64,000 nucleotides of DNA from Ottelia alismoides (GCA_037367405.1 JAZKJV010000605.1:124001-188000); one strand, 5' to 3'. Shown: positions 22,510 to 33,320, counted from the first letter of the stretch. Notes: a model not told the origin generated them from the sequence alone. Program-made: numbers and translations.

Positions 22510-22518
22510 TATAGTATA
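22510..22518. repeat. 9-bp target duplication, right copy (TATAGTATA)
   Basis: It pairs with AATAGTATA at 20651-20659; only the first base differs. Confidence 0.7.
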
Positions 22519-22838
22519 TTATTTCCTAACAGTCTGAGAGCATGCCCTCTTAAAGTATCTAGGAGTTGCTGTCTTCCTGACTGATAAAAGGATGCAAAAT
22601 GGGCCTTCAGGCTTTGCAAATATTTTCCTTGAGTTTTGAAAACTCCAATGCTTTCACTATAATCAATCTAGAGGATTAAATTGAAATTGAAAAAGCCAAC
22701 CAAGGAAATCACAAATTCTTGATTGAAATTAAGTTCAGGTGAACAGCTCATTAACATGTATCGCTGAAGAAAATCTAATAAAAAATTCTTTAAAATTCAC
22801 CTCAAAGACATAGACAATGCTATCTGTAGAAAAATAAC
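22519..22838. other. AT-rich sequence 3' of the dehydrogenase exon
   Basis: This is intron-like, AT-rich sequence on the minus-strand downstream side of the exon. The next expected exon could not be recognised here. Confidence 0.45.
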
Positions 22839-23060
22839 CTGAGATGGTCGGCTTGTTTCAGAAGCAAGACGAGTGATAGATATTGAACTAGTATTTGAAG
22901 CTAGAATAGCAGAAGGCTTGAGAATCTTGTCTAAATCCGAAAATATTTTCTTCTTTGCAGCTTCAGACTCAACTATGGCTTCGATAACTATGTCTGCAGA
23001 TCGAAGATCTTCCAACTTCATAGTATACCTTAGACGATTAATAGCATCATCACCGTCTAT
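22839..23060 (-). CDS. exon of a 3-hydroxyacyl-CoA (3-hydroxybutyryl-CoA) dehydrogenase gene
   Basis: A clean 222-bp (74-codon) exon lies between an AG acceptor (TCTGCAG before 23060) and a GT donor (CAG|GTTATT, 22837-22838). It encodes LEDLRSADIVIEAIVESEAAKKKIFSDLD, then ILASNTSSISITRLAS and RPSQ. This is the NAD-binding (Rossmann) half of the short plant 3-hydroxyacyl-CoA dehydrogenase (PaaH/HbdA-like family), with the conserved ADIVIEA, ASNTSSI and RPSQV blocks. The enzyme oxidises 3-hydroxyacyl-CoA with NAD+. No exon carrying the GxGxxG start or the next block (GMHFMNP in the family) was found nearby. The gene is therefore either long-introned, with exons beyond the retroelements, or a fragment. 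The exon itself has no stop or frameshift. Confidence 0.85.
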
Positions 23061-23319
23061 CTGCAGAGATCAATGACATTGAAAAATGAACTAACAAAAA
23101 GCAATTTTAATATAAATGAAATACAAAATCCGATTATTTATTTTATATACTTCCTATTGGACAGTGTTAACTACATAACGGCACAAACTTTCGTACATAT
23201 AGACAACCTCCATGCATGCATGTCATCTTTCTCACATATTCATTGAATAGAATAGAACATCTTTTGTTCTATTAATATAATAATCATGATGTTGATAAAA
23301 ACTAGAAAAGAAACGGCAA
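23061..23319. other. AT-rich, intron-like sequence 5' of the dehydrogenase exon
   Basis: A polypyrimidine-poor, AT-rich stretch lies between the exon acceptor and the truncated 3' end of Copia-G. No coding signal was seen. Confidence 0.4.
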
Positions 23320-23652
23320 AATGTCATTTACTTCTTCAAATCACAAGATTTCCACTCAGATAGATGCAATATCCAGTAGTAGATCTCCTCGTATCAGTGC
23401 ACCCAATTCAATCAGAGGGGGTATAGCCTTTAATCTCAATCTTAGAACTTTTGGTAAAGATAGACCTTTTTTCATAGTTCTTTTTTATGTAGCAGAAGGA
23501 TACGTTGCACTACCATCATGTGCATATGAGGGGGTGCACGCATGAATTGATTCACTACGCTCACAACATAGATGATGTCGGGTTTGGAAAGAGGTAGATA
23601 AATTAACTTTTTGAGCAAAGGTAGATAAATTAACTTTATCAAAATTCTTTTG
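23320..23652 (-). pseudogene. Copia-G 3' part, end of reverse transcriptase and start of RNase H
   Basis: On the minus strand, directly after the Copia-A insertion point, the frame reads KLIYLPLSKPDIIYVVSVV, then QFMRAPP.HM and ILL.HKK. After frame changes comes IEIKGYTPSD.IGCTDTRRSTTGYCIYLSGNLV.RSK, the start of copia RNase H. It continues from 38809-39068 on the other side of Copia-A. The element ends abruptly at about 23320 without LTR or polypurine tract. A micro-duplication (23592-23637) doubles KLIYLP in this piece. Confidence 0.85.
23592..23637 (-). mobile_element. ultra-short LINE-tail insertion with 19-bp duplication, in Copia-G
   Basis: The 19-mer AGGTAGATAAATTAACTTT occurs at 23592-23610 and 23619-23637. 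The insert is TTGAGCAA (8 nt), with the T-run shared with the first copy. On the minus strand it reads TTGCTC plus A-run. It duplicates the codons for KLIYLP in a conserved part of the reverse transcriptase, which proves that the duplication is secondary. Confidence 0.65.
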
Positions 23653-23814
23653 TGTTGGAAGAAAATTTTCAGTTGTTTATTCCACAAACCCTAGGCTCTC
23701 TTATATAGGAGAGGTGCCTATGGGTAAATTACATAAAGAGTTCACAAGTAGAAAGAAAATAAGAAACAATACAAAATAATAGAACAGTGGCATAGCATAA
23801 CATATATCTCTACA
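23653..23814 (-). repeat. 3' LTR of Copia-A
   Basis: 162 bp, TGTTGGAAG...TCTCTACA on the plus strand. It differs from the 5' LTR (38642-38803) at 4 positions by eye, about 97.5 percent identity. It contains CTCTTATATAGGAGAGG, the TATA block in reverse. Confidence 0.93.
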
Positions 23815-23823
23815 CTCCCTTCA
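23815..23823 (-). promoter_or_regulatory. polypurine tract of Copia-A
   Basis: TGAAGGGAG on the minus strand lies directly before the 3' LTR. Confidence 0.75.
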
Positions 23824-23869
23824 AGATGTAGCATAGATGTCGATCATGCTCAGCTTGGACGAGCACTTC

Positions 23870-25770
23870 TGGAATGGTCCTCTAAGTAGGGCCTTGGTGA
23901 AAATATCTACGGTCTGGTCCTCTGAGCTGACGTGAGATGTGGAGAGAAAATTATTCTGAATCATATCACGTATAAAGTGACAATCAACCTCAATGTGCTT
24001 GGTTCGTTCATGAAATGCTGGATTATTTCAATAAATATAGCAGCTTGATTGTCACATTCCAGTGCCATAGGAAATGGCACATCTATATATAGATCAGTGA
24101 GAATAGCCTTAACCCACATCATTTCTAAACTAACCTGGGCCATCGCCCTATATTCAGACTCTGCACTAGATCTTGCTACAACAGTCTGCTTCTTGCTTCT
24201 CCATGAGACGAGAGAATCCCCAACATAAAAAGCAAATCCAGTGGTGGACTTCCTATCTTTAGGACATCCTGCATAATATGCATCTACGCATGCTGAAATA
24301 GTGATTTCTTTTCCTTTCTTAAATAATAGTCCTGTACCTGGAGATGAATTAAGATACCTGAGTATCACATGCATAGCATCCATATGTACCTAATGTGGTT
24401 GCTCCATGAACTGACTCACCCAACTAACCGCAAAGGATATATCGGGTCTAGTAATGGTAACATACAGAAGTTTTCCAACCAGTTCTTTGTATCTCCTCCT
24501 ATCCACCTCGTCAGTATCATCATAATATAGTTTCATGCTTGGATCCATAGGTGTAGTGGCAGGCCGATATCCAAGCATTCATGTTTTATTCAGCAAGTCA
24601 GTGACATATTTCCTTTGAGTCATCACGAGTCCTTGTTGGTTCCTAGCAAATTACAATCCCAGAAAATATCTTAGGACTCCCAGGTCCATGGTGACAAACT
24701 CACGACCTAGCATTTCTTTTGCCCTCTTGATTCCTTGTATATCATCTCCTGTAATGAGAATATCATCAACATATACCATAATTGCAACCATACCTGAAGA
24801 TGTTTTCTATATAAAGAGGGAATGATCTGCATTGGAACATTTATACCCCTGTTTTTCAAACAGGTCTGAAAGCTTCTGGAACCAAGCTCTAGGACTCTGC
24901 TTAAGGCCATAAATCGCCTTATGAAGTCTACACACCTGTGAATACTCCCCCTCAACAGCAAAATCAGGTGGTTGTTGCATGTAGACTTCCTCTTGAAGAT
25001 CACCATATAAGAATGCATTCTTGATATCTAACTGGAATAGTGGCCAATCTCGAATAACAGCAACAGATAGAAGAATCTATAAGGTGGAATGACAAGCAAC
25101 AGGTGAGAATGTGTCAAGATAATCCACCCTATATGTCTGTGTAAGTCCTCTTGCAACTAGGCGTGCCTTTTATCTATCAATGCTACCATCTGCATTTTGT
25201 TTGACTGTGAACACCCATTTACAGCCAACTGTAGACACGCCCGTAGAAGTAGGAACAAAACTCCAGGTGCCTCTTGACTGAAGAGCCGCCATTTCTTCCT
25301 CCATAGCTAATCACCATCTACCGTCCTGCAAAACCTCCTTGTAATTCTGTGGAATGTCCACAGCAGATAAGGCAATAGCAAAGCTCCTGGATTCACCATG
25401 CAGACGATCAAAAGAAACCACAGATGCGATAGAATATGAGGCACAGCTTCGCTTGTGTTTCCGAAGCGCAATAGGTAGATCTAAATCAATAGCCTCCTCA
25501 TCTGTCTCCTGTAACGAAGCATGCTCAGGTAAACCATTAGATCCATCATTAGAAATAATATTCTCAGAACATACCTCATGCGAGCTAGATGATGAGCGAT
25601 GACCATGAGCAGATGCAGGCCGACGAGTATAGTGAAGAGGTAAAGGTGGAACAGGAACTGTAGTGGGAAGGGAGGCCTGTGTAGGTAGAGGTGGTGGTGG
25701 TGGAGGTGGTGTTGGTGCCGAAGATGGTTGTGGTGATGGTGGAGGAGGTGGCATGTATGGAGTCATCAGT
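23870..25770 (-). pseudogene. Copia-A reverse transcriptase and RNase H
   Basis: The minus-strand frame has the P-rich linker (25770-25600), SENIISNDGSNGLPEH, DLDLPIALRKHKR, then after stops [35 protein letters not shown] and YVDDILITGDDIQG (catalytic YVDD, about 24770). MTQRKYVTDLL, RPATTPMDPS, YKELVGKLLYVT and RPDISFAVS follow. RNase H gives AYYAGCPKDRKSTTGFAF, WRSKKQTVVARSSAESEYRAMAQ and ALECDNQAA. Only a few stops (for example before the VYVDD block and near 24390 and 24580) separate it from an open frame, which fits the young LTRs. Confidence 0.9.
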
Positions 25771-25891
25771 TTCAGACGACTTCAACCTATCACCTGAAGG
25801 AGAGAAGTATATAACAAACTTAAAAAATGTAACATCAGCACTAACATAATATTTCCTGCGCAGCGGATAATAACACATGTGCCCTTTTTGT

Positions 25892-25899
25892 GTCTGGAG
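25892..25899. repeat. 8-bp duplication GTCTGGAG, left copy
   Basis: It is identical to 35972-35979 and lies exactly at the two Copia-A break points. It fits the hAT target consensus nTnnnnAn. Confidence 0.85.
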
Positions 25900-26355
25900 C
25901 AAGGTTGCAGAAAGCGGTAGTCGGTACTCGGTCGGCGGGGTCACCTACTAAGGATTAGTCGGCAGTCGGGCGACTAGTCGGATTTAGTCGGTCATTGGTC
26001 AATTTTGAATTTTTTTATTATTTTAAATATATAAATCATTTTTTATACATATATTCTTATATATATACATATATTTGTACATTTATATACCATCTTAATG
26101 AAACAAAAGAAGTAATTGACTTTAAATATAAAATTAAGCATGATAGAATATGTTTGCTTTTAAAAAAAGTGAAAAACTAAAAAAATAAAAAGGTTGTTGT
26201 AAAAGTCGGCCGATTAGTCGGCCGACTAGTCGGTCGACTAGTCGGGTGGACCGACTAAAGGCTGACTAGGCCTAGTCGAGTCAGCTCCCCCCCCTCCCCC
26301 GACTCGACTAGTCGGGCCAACTAATCGGCCTAGTCGGCCGACTTTTGCAAGCTTG
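25900..26355. mobile_element. hAT-like MITE with AGTCGG repeats, copy 2
   Basis: 456 bp with ends CAAGGTTGCAGAAAGCGG and CAAGCTTGCAAAAGTCGG. Both ends have dense GTCGG/CCGAC clusters, and the AT-rich centre is nearly collinear with copy 1 at 15198. The left flank is GTCTGGAG, but the right flank is CATCCTCT, so this copy is not itself flanked by a duplication. Its left end may serve as the left end of the whole 10 kb block. Confidence 0.85.
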
Positions 26356-26473
26356 CATCCTCTGTCTTCAACCGCTTCTTCCTGCAGACGATTCGCGAAA
26401 GATAGCTGACAGTCAGAACTATAATGCTCGGTCCCCGACCAAAGGTAGCTGACTTGCCAGGACAAAATCAAAA
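26356..26473. other. unassigned junction between MITE copy 2 and LINE-4
   Basis: 118 bp with no recognisable coding content. It may be LINE-4 3' untranslated sequence or a remnant of the earlier host. Confidence 0.35.
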
Positions 26474-28078
26474 AGAAGTCATCCCGAGGCGGGAGTCACC
26501 ACACCAGAGCATTCATTAATAAAGGAGAGGGTACATCAGTTTGATATCCAAAAATTGTACAAAGCATTACAGTGTACAAGAACATTTTCAAAGTAAAACC
26601 GTTGCCCCTTGAAAGTGGTATCATTCCTGCCAAGCCAAATAGCCCAGAGCGCGGCAAAGGGCTTGGAGACATCATCGGATGACCCAAATCCGACCGCCCG
26701 AATCGATCTCCAAAATTGTTCTGCATCGGATGCCCGAACCCACAGAAGTCCCAAAGAAACCCACACATTTGCCAAAGACCTGCATCCAAAGAAAATGTGG
26801 TCCGCATCCTCCATTTCGTCCTCGCATCTGTCACACTTCAAATTCGTCCCACCCAGTAGTCTGCCTCTTCTCACTTTGTCACAAATACGGTCTCTCCTCA
26901 GACACCAAGAAAGACCTTAACACGAGTAGGAATCTTAGCCGCCCAAATCACCTTCAAGTCAGCACATAAATCTTCGTCGCGCTCCACCATACCACCACTC
27001 AACTTCCGATATGCAATCTTTAGATTCTTTACCGAGAACTTACCATCAGCCCACTCAAAATGGTCCGGGTCGCCCGACATCTCCCCGGCATGGGGAATCT
27101 CCGACAGCATCCGCAAATAATCCTCCAACCTCTGATCCGAGAGAGCTGCAAGGAACCTCGGCACCCATGACCCAAAGTCGACGACCTCTGCCACCCGCAC
27201 CCCCCTGTCCACGGCTAACACCATCAACCTCGGAAAGCGGTAGGCCAAAGCTCCCTCCCCCGTCCAGTCATCCTGCCAAAAGCGAAAGCGGAGACCATTC
27301 CCCAATTTCGGCCGAAGAAGAGGCTGGAGCCCCAGAGTCACGGCACGGATCCCACTCCACAAGGAAGACTCATGACGCTTCCTCATTGCCACCAACTCTC
27401 CTGTGACACCATAAATCTCTCTCAACAACTGCAAAACCGGCGAATCGGATGGACCCCAAATGCGCACCACCTATTTGGCTAACAAGGCTTTGTTCATTGA
27501 TTCCACGTCCCTGACACCTAGGCCCCCCTCCGCAACAGGTACAGCAAGATCCTTCCAAGCCATCAAGTGCAACCCCCTCGTTGTCTGCCTTCCATCTGAG
27601 CAAAAAAAAGATCTCATCAAAGTCCCCACCTTCCTTCTAACACCAACAGGCATTAATCTCGTCGAGAAGAAAAAAGTCGGAATGGCTGAAAGAACATGCT
27701 TCAGTAGTGTAAGCTTCCCACCCTTAGACAGAGTGGTAGCCTTCCACCCTTCCAACCGCTCCTCAATTCTCCGAAGAATACAGTCCCAATCGATTTTCCT
27801 CAACCTGCCATCAACCAGAGGCAACCCTAGATAGGTTATCGGTAATCTCCCCGAGGGCATCCTGTCCACGCCGCAGGCCTGTTACTCTCCTCGCCATCCA
27901 TTCCCATTGGAACCAGGACCGACTTCTGCCTGTTAATCTGCAACCCAGAGAGGCAGCCAAACATATCCACCAAAATAGTTGCATTGTGGTTCTGTTCCCC
28001 CGTCCCTCCCAGGAAGATCAGCGTGTCGTTCGCATACTGCAACACCGAGACTAAGATGTCCCCCATTCTGATACAGAA
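26474..28078 (-). pseudogene. LINE-4, 3' part of an L1-type ORF2
   Basis: The minus-strand frame begins inside the reverse transcriptase at GDILVSVLQYANDTLIF (catalytic YADD changed to YAND). SGLQINRQKS, ITYLGLPLVDGRLRKIDW, GWKATTLSKGGKLTLLKHVLSAIP and GLGVRDVESMNKALLAK follow. After frame changes come FWQDDW, a WADGKFSVK segment and the zinc finger CDRCEDEMEDADHIFFGC with IWLGRNDTTF. It is a different subfamily from LINE-1, -2 and -3. The 5' end is fused in frame to Copia-B at about 28078. No clear poly(A) was found. Confidence 0.8.
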
Positions 28079-31000
28079 CCACAATGCTAGGGAAACATGG
28101 GAAGGAAGAGAATGCATAGTGCACGCACGCCTCTTCTTCCGTAGAGAAATAGGCACATCCAAGTCCGTAGTATCCTCGGAAGGTGTATCATTTAAGGAAT
28201 CCTGCATCTCAAACTGCATACGCAAATCATCAGTGCCATTAGTAGAACTCAAATGCTCAGAACATACCGTAGGCATGCTTGATGATGGAGGAGGCACATG
28301 AGCATGGGTTCGATGATGGTAAACCTACGGAAAGAAAGTAGACATGGCAGGAGGTGGAGGAAGTTGTGAGGTTGACGGTGGAGGAGAGGGTGGTGGTGGT
28401 GGTGGTGTAGTGGCGCCTGGAATAGGAGACACCGAAGGTAGAGGCATATAGACCTCTTCTCCATTCTCTGAAGGCATGAGCTTGTCACCTGTAGGAGAGA
28501 AATACATAATGGACTCAAAGAAGGTGGCATCTACACTAACATAGTACCTTCGTCGAACAGGGTCAAGGCAATGATATCCCTTTTGGGTCTTGGAATACCC
28601 AACAAACACACACTTGACATCTCTAGGAGAGAGCTTGTCAAAACTTGGAGACATTTGATGAACAAAAGCAACCGACCTGAAAACACGAGGCGCGAGAGAG
28701 AAAAGGTTCGTCTCGATAAATGCAATCGAGAACGGGATCTTCTCCCCAGAACCGATGAGGGCATACGATTCGCCAGGTAACACGCAGTTAGAACCGCGTC
28801 CCCCAGTACAAATGAGGAATATGGCTCTGGATCGAAAGAGTCTTGGTAACATCCAAAAGATGGCAATGTTTTCGTTCAGCCACCCCGTTCTGTTGAGAAA
28901 TGCACGCACAAGATGTTTGATGTACAATAGTATAGGATCTAAGAAATTGAGAAAGTTGAGAACTGCAAAATTCAAGTGCATTATCTGAATGTATAAACTT
29001 AAGTGCATTATCTGAACGTATAAACTTAACATTTGCATAAAAAACATTTCTTATTTCATTAATAAAGGACTGAATAACATGACCAGCATCAGACTTGTTC
29101 TTAAGAAGAAATACTCACGACAATCTAGAGAATTCATCGACTGCAACAAGATAAAACCTATGCTCCTGATGATCGGGAACAGGACTAGGATCTCAAATAT
29201 CAAAATGAATCAACTCAAAAAGACCATGACTACTTCGACCCTGACGATTCTGGAATGTGGACCCATTATGCTTCCCAAGCTGGTAGGCCTCACACTGAAA
29301 AGTAGAGCGAGGAGAAATCTATGGAAGAACGTGACACAACTTTGTAGAGGAAGATGACCAAATCGAAGATGCCACACAAAGCAAGAAACAGATCCAGTGT
29401 GAAGAGAAGAGGCACCAGCATAAGGAGATTGTACTAGTCTGTAGAGGCCTCCTTACTCACAGCCAGATCCAATCACCTTGTCTGTAAGAATATCCTAAAA
29501 CACAAGAGCAGAAGGGTCAAATATGCCCCGACAATGTAAATTCTTGGTGATTTGACCAATGGATAGTAAATTCATAGAAAATTCAGGAGCGTAGAGAACA
29601 TTCTAAAGCTGCATTGCAGGAGTTAATTACACCTCCCCCTGACCAGTAATGGGAGAGTGTGTCACATCTGCTATCACAATTGATCTACCTGACTGAGTTG
29701 GGCTATAAGTACTAAACTGTCCTCTATCACCGCAGAGATGATGGGAAGCTCCTGAATCAAATTTGCCATGTAACAGCTAGTAAAAGCATATGTTATACCT
29801 GATGTGGACGCAGAAGCTGAGGCTGCTACCTCTGATGATCCTGAACGAGAGCTAGTTGACTCGGGAGCATGCATAATCTCTCTGAGCCGCGCTACTAGTT
29901 CATCAAATCTCTGATTAGATGCAAGTGAAGAACTGCCAACCAGTTGGGCCTGTTCTGCCACACGTGCTGAAGCTGGAAACCCATGCTTAAAATAGCATGT
30001 TTCCCTTAGAGTGATCTGTCCTGTGACAGTAAGTACAAGGCTAACGAGGGGCGACTACCCCCTCCCCTACAACGAGTACCTCGACCACGATATTGTGTAG
30101 GGTTTCCCCTACCACGAGATATCGCCATGGTTGAAGATGTCTGAGGCATCTGAGTACCACCAGAAGATATAAAGAACATGCCCAACCTGCGATATACCTC
30201 CTCCAATGGAGGTATAGTGGCATCAGTAAGAATCTGTGCTCTAGCAGCATCATACTCAGAGTCAGGAGCCATTAGAAAAACTCTGATCATCATTGAATCC
30301 CTATATGCCTTGAGTTGCTCTGATGTAGCAGTCAAGGGAATGTAATCATGTAACTTCTCAAACATACCCCTTAGAGAAGTGTAAAGGATATGGAGAGAAC
30401 GACCATTCTGCTTCGACGTGAAGATGTCATGCTGAAGTTGCAGAATCTTCAACTCGTTCTTCGCCGGAGAGTATGTGCGGCGAGAATGTCCCACATAGCC
30501 TTCGTCGTGTGCTGACTCAGTATATCGTTGGTTATCTCCATGGACACAATCCCAGAAAGACACACGTGCATATGCACTGTCTGCCTCCCATGAGGCGTTA
30601 ACCCCAGGCTTGTCACCAAGCTCCTCCTGTGTGAGGATATGCTTCTTGCCATTACATTGCATTAGGCTCGTGAACTGCATGGCCCATAGTTCATAGTTCG
30701 TTCCATCCATCTTCACGATGGGTGCTGGACCTTTGAAGGCACCCAGGGATAGAATATCTGCTTTGTTGTCTGACATGACGACAACAATCTTCAAGACTAG
30801 GGTTGCAAACTGGAATAACTATGTCTACACAGACATATAGAAAGACGTTTTGGTGTCTCATACCACAACCTCTTCCATCAACTGACGGCTTCCTTAGGTA
30901 CATAGGATGGTTTTAGAGGATCAAAAACCACACCTTAGGAACCAAATCGGACTTGGCAAGACCCACGAGAAAGGGGTTGCAACAGCCCTTCCAGAAGCAG

Positions 31001-31164
31001 GTTATCGGCGGCGACCCCTTGATGATTGACGGCGGCCAGCGGCGGTTGTAGTCATTGCTGCTGCTTCCTGGCGGCGGCCGACGGCAGTTATAGCCATTGC
31101 TGCTTCCTGGCGGCGGTGGTTGTCGTTGTTACGCGGTTGTTGACGGCAGTCATGCAAGGACGCG
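28079..31164 (-). pseudogene. Copia-B, gag to integrase, no LTRs
   Basis: The minus-strand copia fragment starts at gag MSDNKAD (about 30777) with GAFKGPAPIVKMDGTNYELWAMQF, ELKILQLQHDIF, PPLEEVYRRL and SRGRGNPTQYRGRG. Protease is decayed around 29700. Integrase has QQNG, AIFWMLPRLF, SVAFVHQMSPSFDKLSPRDVKCVFVGYSKTQKGYHC, and a P-rich linker follows. It ends at about 28079 by fusion to LINE-4 after CTMHSLPSHVSL. Reverse transcriptase, RNase H and both LTRs are absent. A GC-rich leader (30960-31160, GGCGGC repeats) corresponds to the leaders of Copia-A and -E. Several frameshifts are present. Confidence 0.8.
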
Positions 31165-31510
31165 CTAGGGTTTTAGGTGAGGTCTCAACAAAGGCGGAGT
31201 ACACAAGGGAGACAAGCTCGTCTAGGACATCAATGAGCTTATTAGCCAAGACCTTGGCGATAATGAGGTAGATGGCATTCGACAGAGTGATTAGGTGAAA
31301 ATCTTAGACTCGCTCCGATATTGCCCTCTTTGGTGGCATAAAATTGAGTGCTTTGTTTTTTTCCTGCCAAAATTCGCATTAGCATATGCAAACTCCTCTA
31401 TTACTGCCATGATATCGTTCCCCGACACATTCCAGAACTCACGATAAAAGAAAATTGGAAAGCCATCCGGCCCCGAGGTGTCATCGATGTTAAGACTTCA
31501 GACCATCATT
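31165..31510 (-). pseudogene. L1-type LINE reverse transcriptase scrap
   Basis: On the minus strand: GPDGFPI.FYREFWN, VIEEFAYAN and, after a frame change, LIIAKVLANKLIDVLDELVS. These are the first blocks of an L1 reverse transcriptase. The piece could be the missing upstream part of LINE-4, but about 130 codons between the two are absent. Confidence 0.7.
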
Positions 31511-31635
31511 CATCTCATCGTGCTCAAAAGGCCTCGTGAGTTGGGATCCACAAGGTTCAAAATGCGAGAGGTCCCTATACCTGCCTACCCCCAGGTATGC
31601 TCCCCTCTACATGAGATTATCTGAAAGTAACTAGT
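31511..31635. other. short unassigned junction
   Basis: 125 bp between the LINE scrap and the Copia-C LTR, with no signal that I can name. Confidence 0.35.
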
Positions 31636-31862
31636 TGTTATTGTACTTTGTAAATAAAAGAGACTGAGATGCATTCATAGGGACCCAGGGCTCTCTTATA
31701 TAGGAGAAAGTCCCTGGGTAAATTACAGAGTAGCTATAAAGAAAATAAATAATAATGAAAAGACTCTACTGAGATACAAATATCTCAACACTCCCCCTCA
31801 AGCTGGAGTATATATATATCTATCATGCTCAGCTTGGAACAGCATTTCTGGAATGGACCACT
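31636..31862 (-). mobile_element. Copia-C fragment, 3' LTR and RNase H tail
   Basis: A 155-bp LTR (31636-31790, TGTTATTGTAC...TATCTCAACA on the plus strand) is preceded on the minus strand by a polypurine tract (TTGAGGGGGAG, 31791-31801) and the conserved copia C-terminus GPFQKCCSKLSMIDIYTPA. The rest of the element is lost. The coding tail is fused to Gypsy-1 at about 31863, next to a small duplication of CTGGAATGGAC. Confidence 0.8.
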
Positions 31863-33320
31863 GGAATGGACCTATCAAAAGGGACATCGTGCGGCAGATT
31901 GCCCAAACCCTAAGGCTAGACCCGCCCATTTATGCACCATCGACGACCCTGAAGACCCTGACCCTGACCAGCAGGAATCACCTGAAGAGGATCCGACCGC
32001 TTTATCTGCTAACACCGTGGGAGCTGATGACTATGAGCTTCTGGGAGTGGATGGAGATGTATCCGGACCTTTCCTGGTAATTGAACACGAGGACTTTATA
32101 GCTCCTGACAGCGCACCCACAAACATCTTGCTTACACCCGTTGCCAATGATGCTGATAGTTGGCTGCGACGCAGCATATTCCGAACCACCTGCACCTCAG
32201 GAGGGTGTCGCTGCTCGCTGATCATTGATGGAGGAAGCGTTGAGAACTTCGTTTCTCAAGAAATGGTCGATAAGTTGGGTCTACCAACTCAACTACTCGA
32301 GAAACCTTACAGTGTGGCCTGGTTTCGAGGTGGTACTCAACTTCCGATTCACCGTCAAAGCTTCGTTAGCTTCTCGATTGGGCCTTCATATAAAGACGAG
32401 GTGTGGTGCCATGTAGCCCCTATGGATGTTTGTCGTGTACTACTTGGGAGACCTTGGCAGTTCGATCGAGACACTGAGCACAGAGGAAAAATGAACACTT
32501 ACTCATTTTTCATAAACAAGGTGCGTGTGACCCTTAGACCACAACGCGAAGCCCTTAGCCCTCGCCAGGTGGCTACCCTTCGATCCGCGACTGCACAAAC
32601 TGGTAAAAGTACTCCACCGACAAAGCCTTCAACTACGGGTCCCGTATTGTTGATGGAAGCCCAGACATTCCAACGTGAAGTTCAGGAGAGCTCCACTATT
32701 TATGCATTAATGGGACGTGAAGTGAGCAAACAAGAGACAACTACACCCGAAGTCCTGCCTGAGGTAAAGCCCATCATCCAGGAGTTTGCTGACATTATGC
32801 CTGCAGAGTTGCCTGAAGGACTACCTCCGTTGCGAGACATTCAACATCACATTGACCTAGTCCCTGGAGCCAGCCTACCCCACTTACCACATTATCGGAT
32901 GAGCCTAAGTGAATACGAAGAAATGAACAAGCAGGTCACTGATCTTCTACATCGTGGATATCTTCGAGAGAGTGAGTCCCGTGGCGGTCCCTGCTCTGCT
33001 TACCCCAAAAAAAGATGGCACATGGAGGATGTGCGTGGACAGTCGTGCTATCAACAAGATCACGATCAAGTATCGTTTTCCGATTCCACGCCTTGAGGAC
33101 ATGCTCGACATGCTATCGGGTGCCAAATTATTTTCCAAAATGGATCTTTGCAGTGGGTACCATCAGATTCGCCTCCGACCTGGAGACGAGTGGAAGGCTG
33201 CTTTTAAGACCAAAGAGGGCCTTTATGAATGGACAGTAATGCCCTTCGGCCTGTCTAATGCTCCCAGCACTTTCATGCGAACCATGAATCATGTTTTACG
33301 ACCCTTCATCGGTAAGTAGT
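31863..33320 (+). pseudogene. Gypsy-1 gag end, protease and start of reverse transcriptase
   Basis: After the knuckle remnant and an acidic spacer (DPEDPDPDQQESPEEDP), the protease has CSLIIDGGSVENFVS (D-G-S type active site, about 32220) and CRVLLGRPWQFDRD. The spacer ends in FADIMPAELPEGLPPLRDIQHHIDLVPGA, the classical gypsy lead-in to reverse transcriptase. Near 32970 the frame shifts. The next frame gives [49 protein letters not shown] and [12 protein letters not shown], ending at a stop at 33319. Confidence 0.88.

Larger units (their letters stand above)
23653..25899 (-). mobile_element. Copia-A, 3' half (end of integrase region to 3' LTR)
   Basis: Copia-A is a young copia element on the minus strand, inserted into Copia-G with a perfect TTTTG duplication (23648-23652 and 38804-38808). 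This half holds the P-rich linker, reverse transcriptase, RNase H, polypurine tract and 3' LTR. The other half is 35972-38803. Without the 10,072-bp internal block the element would be 5.08 kb, a normal copia size. Confidence 0.93.
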
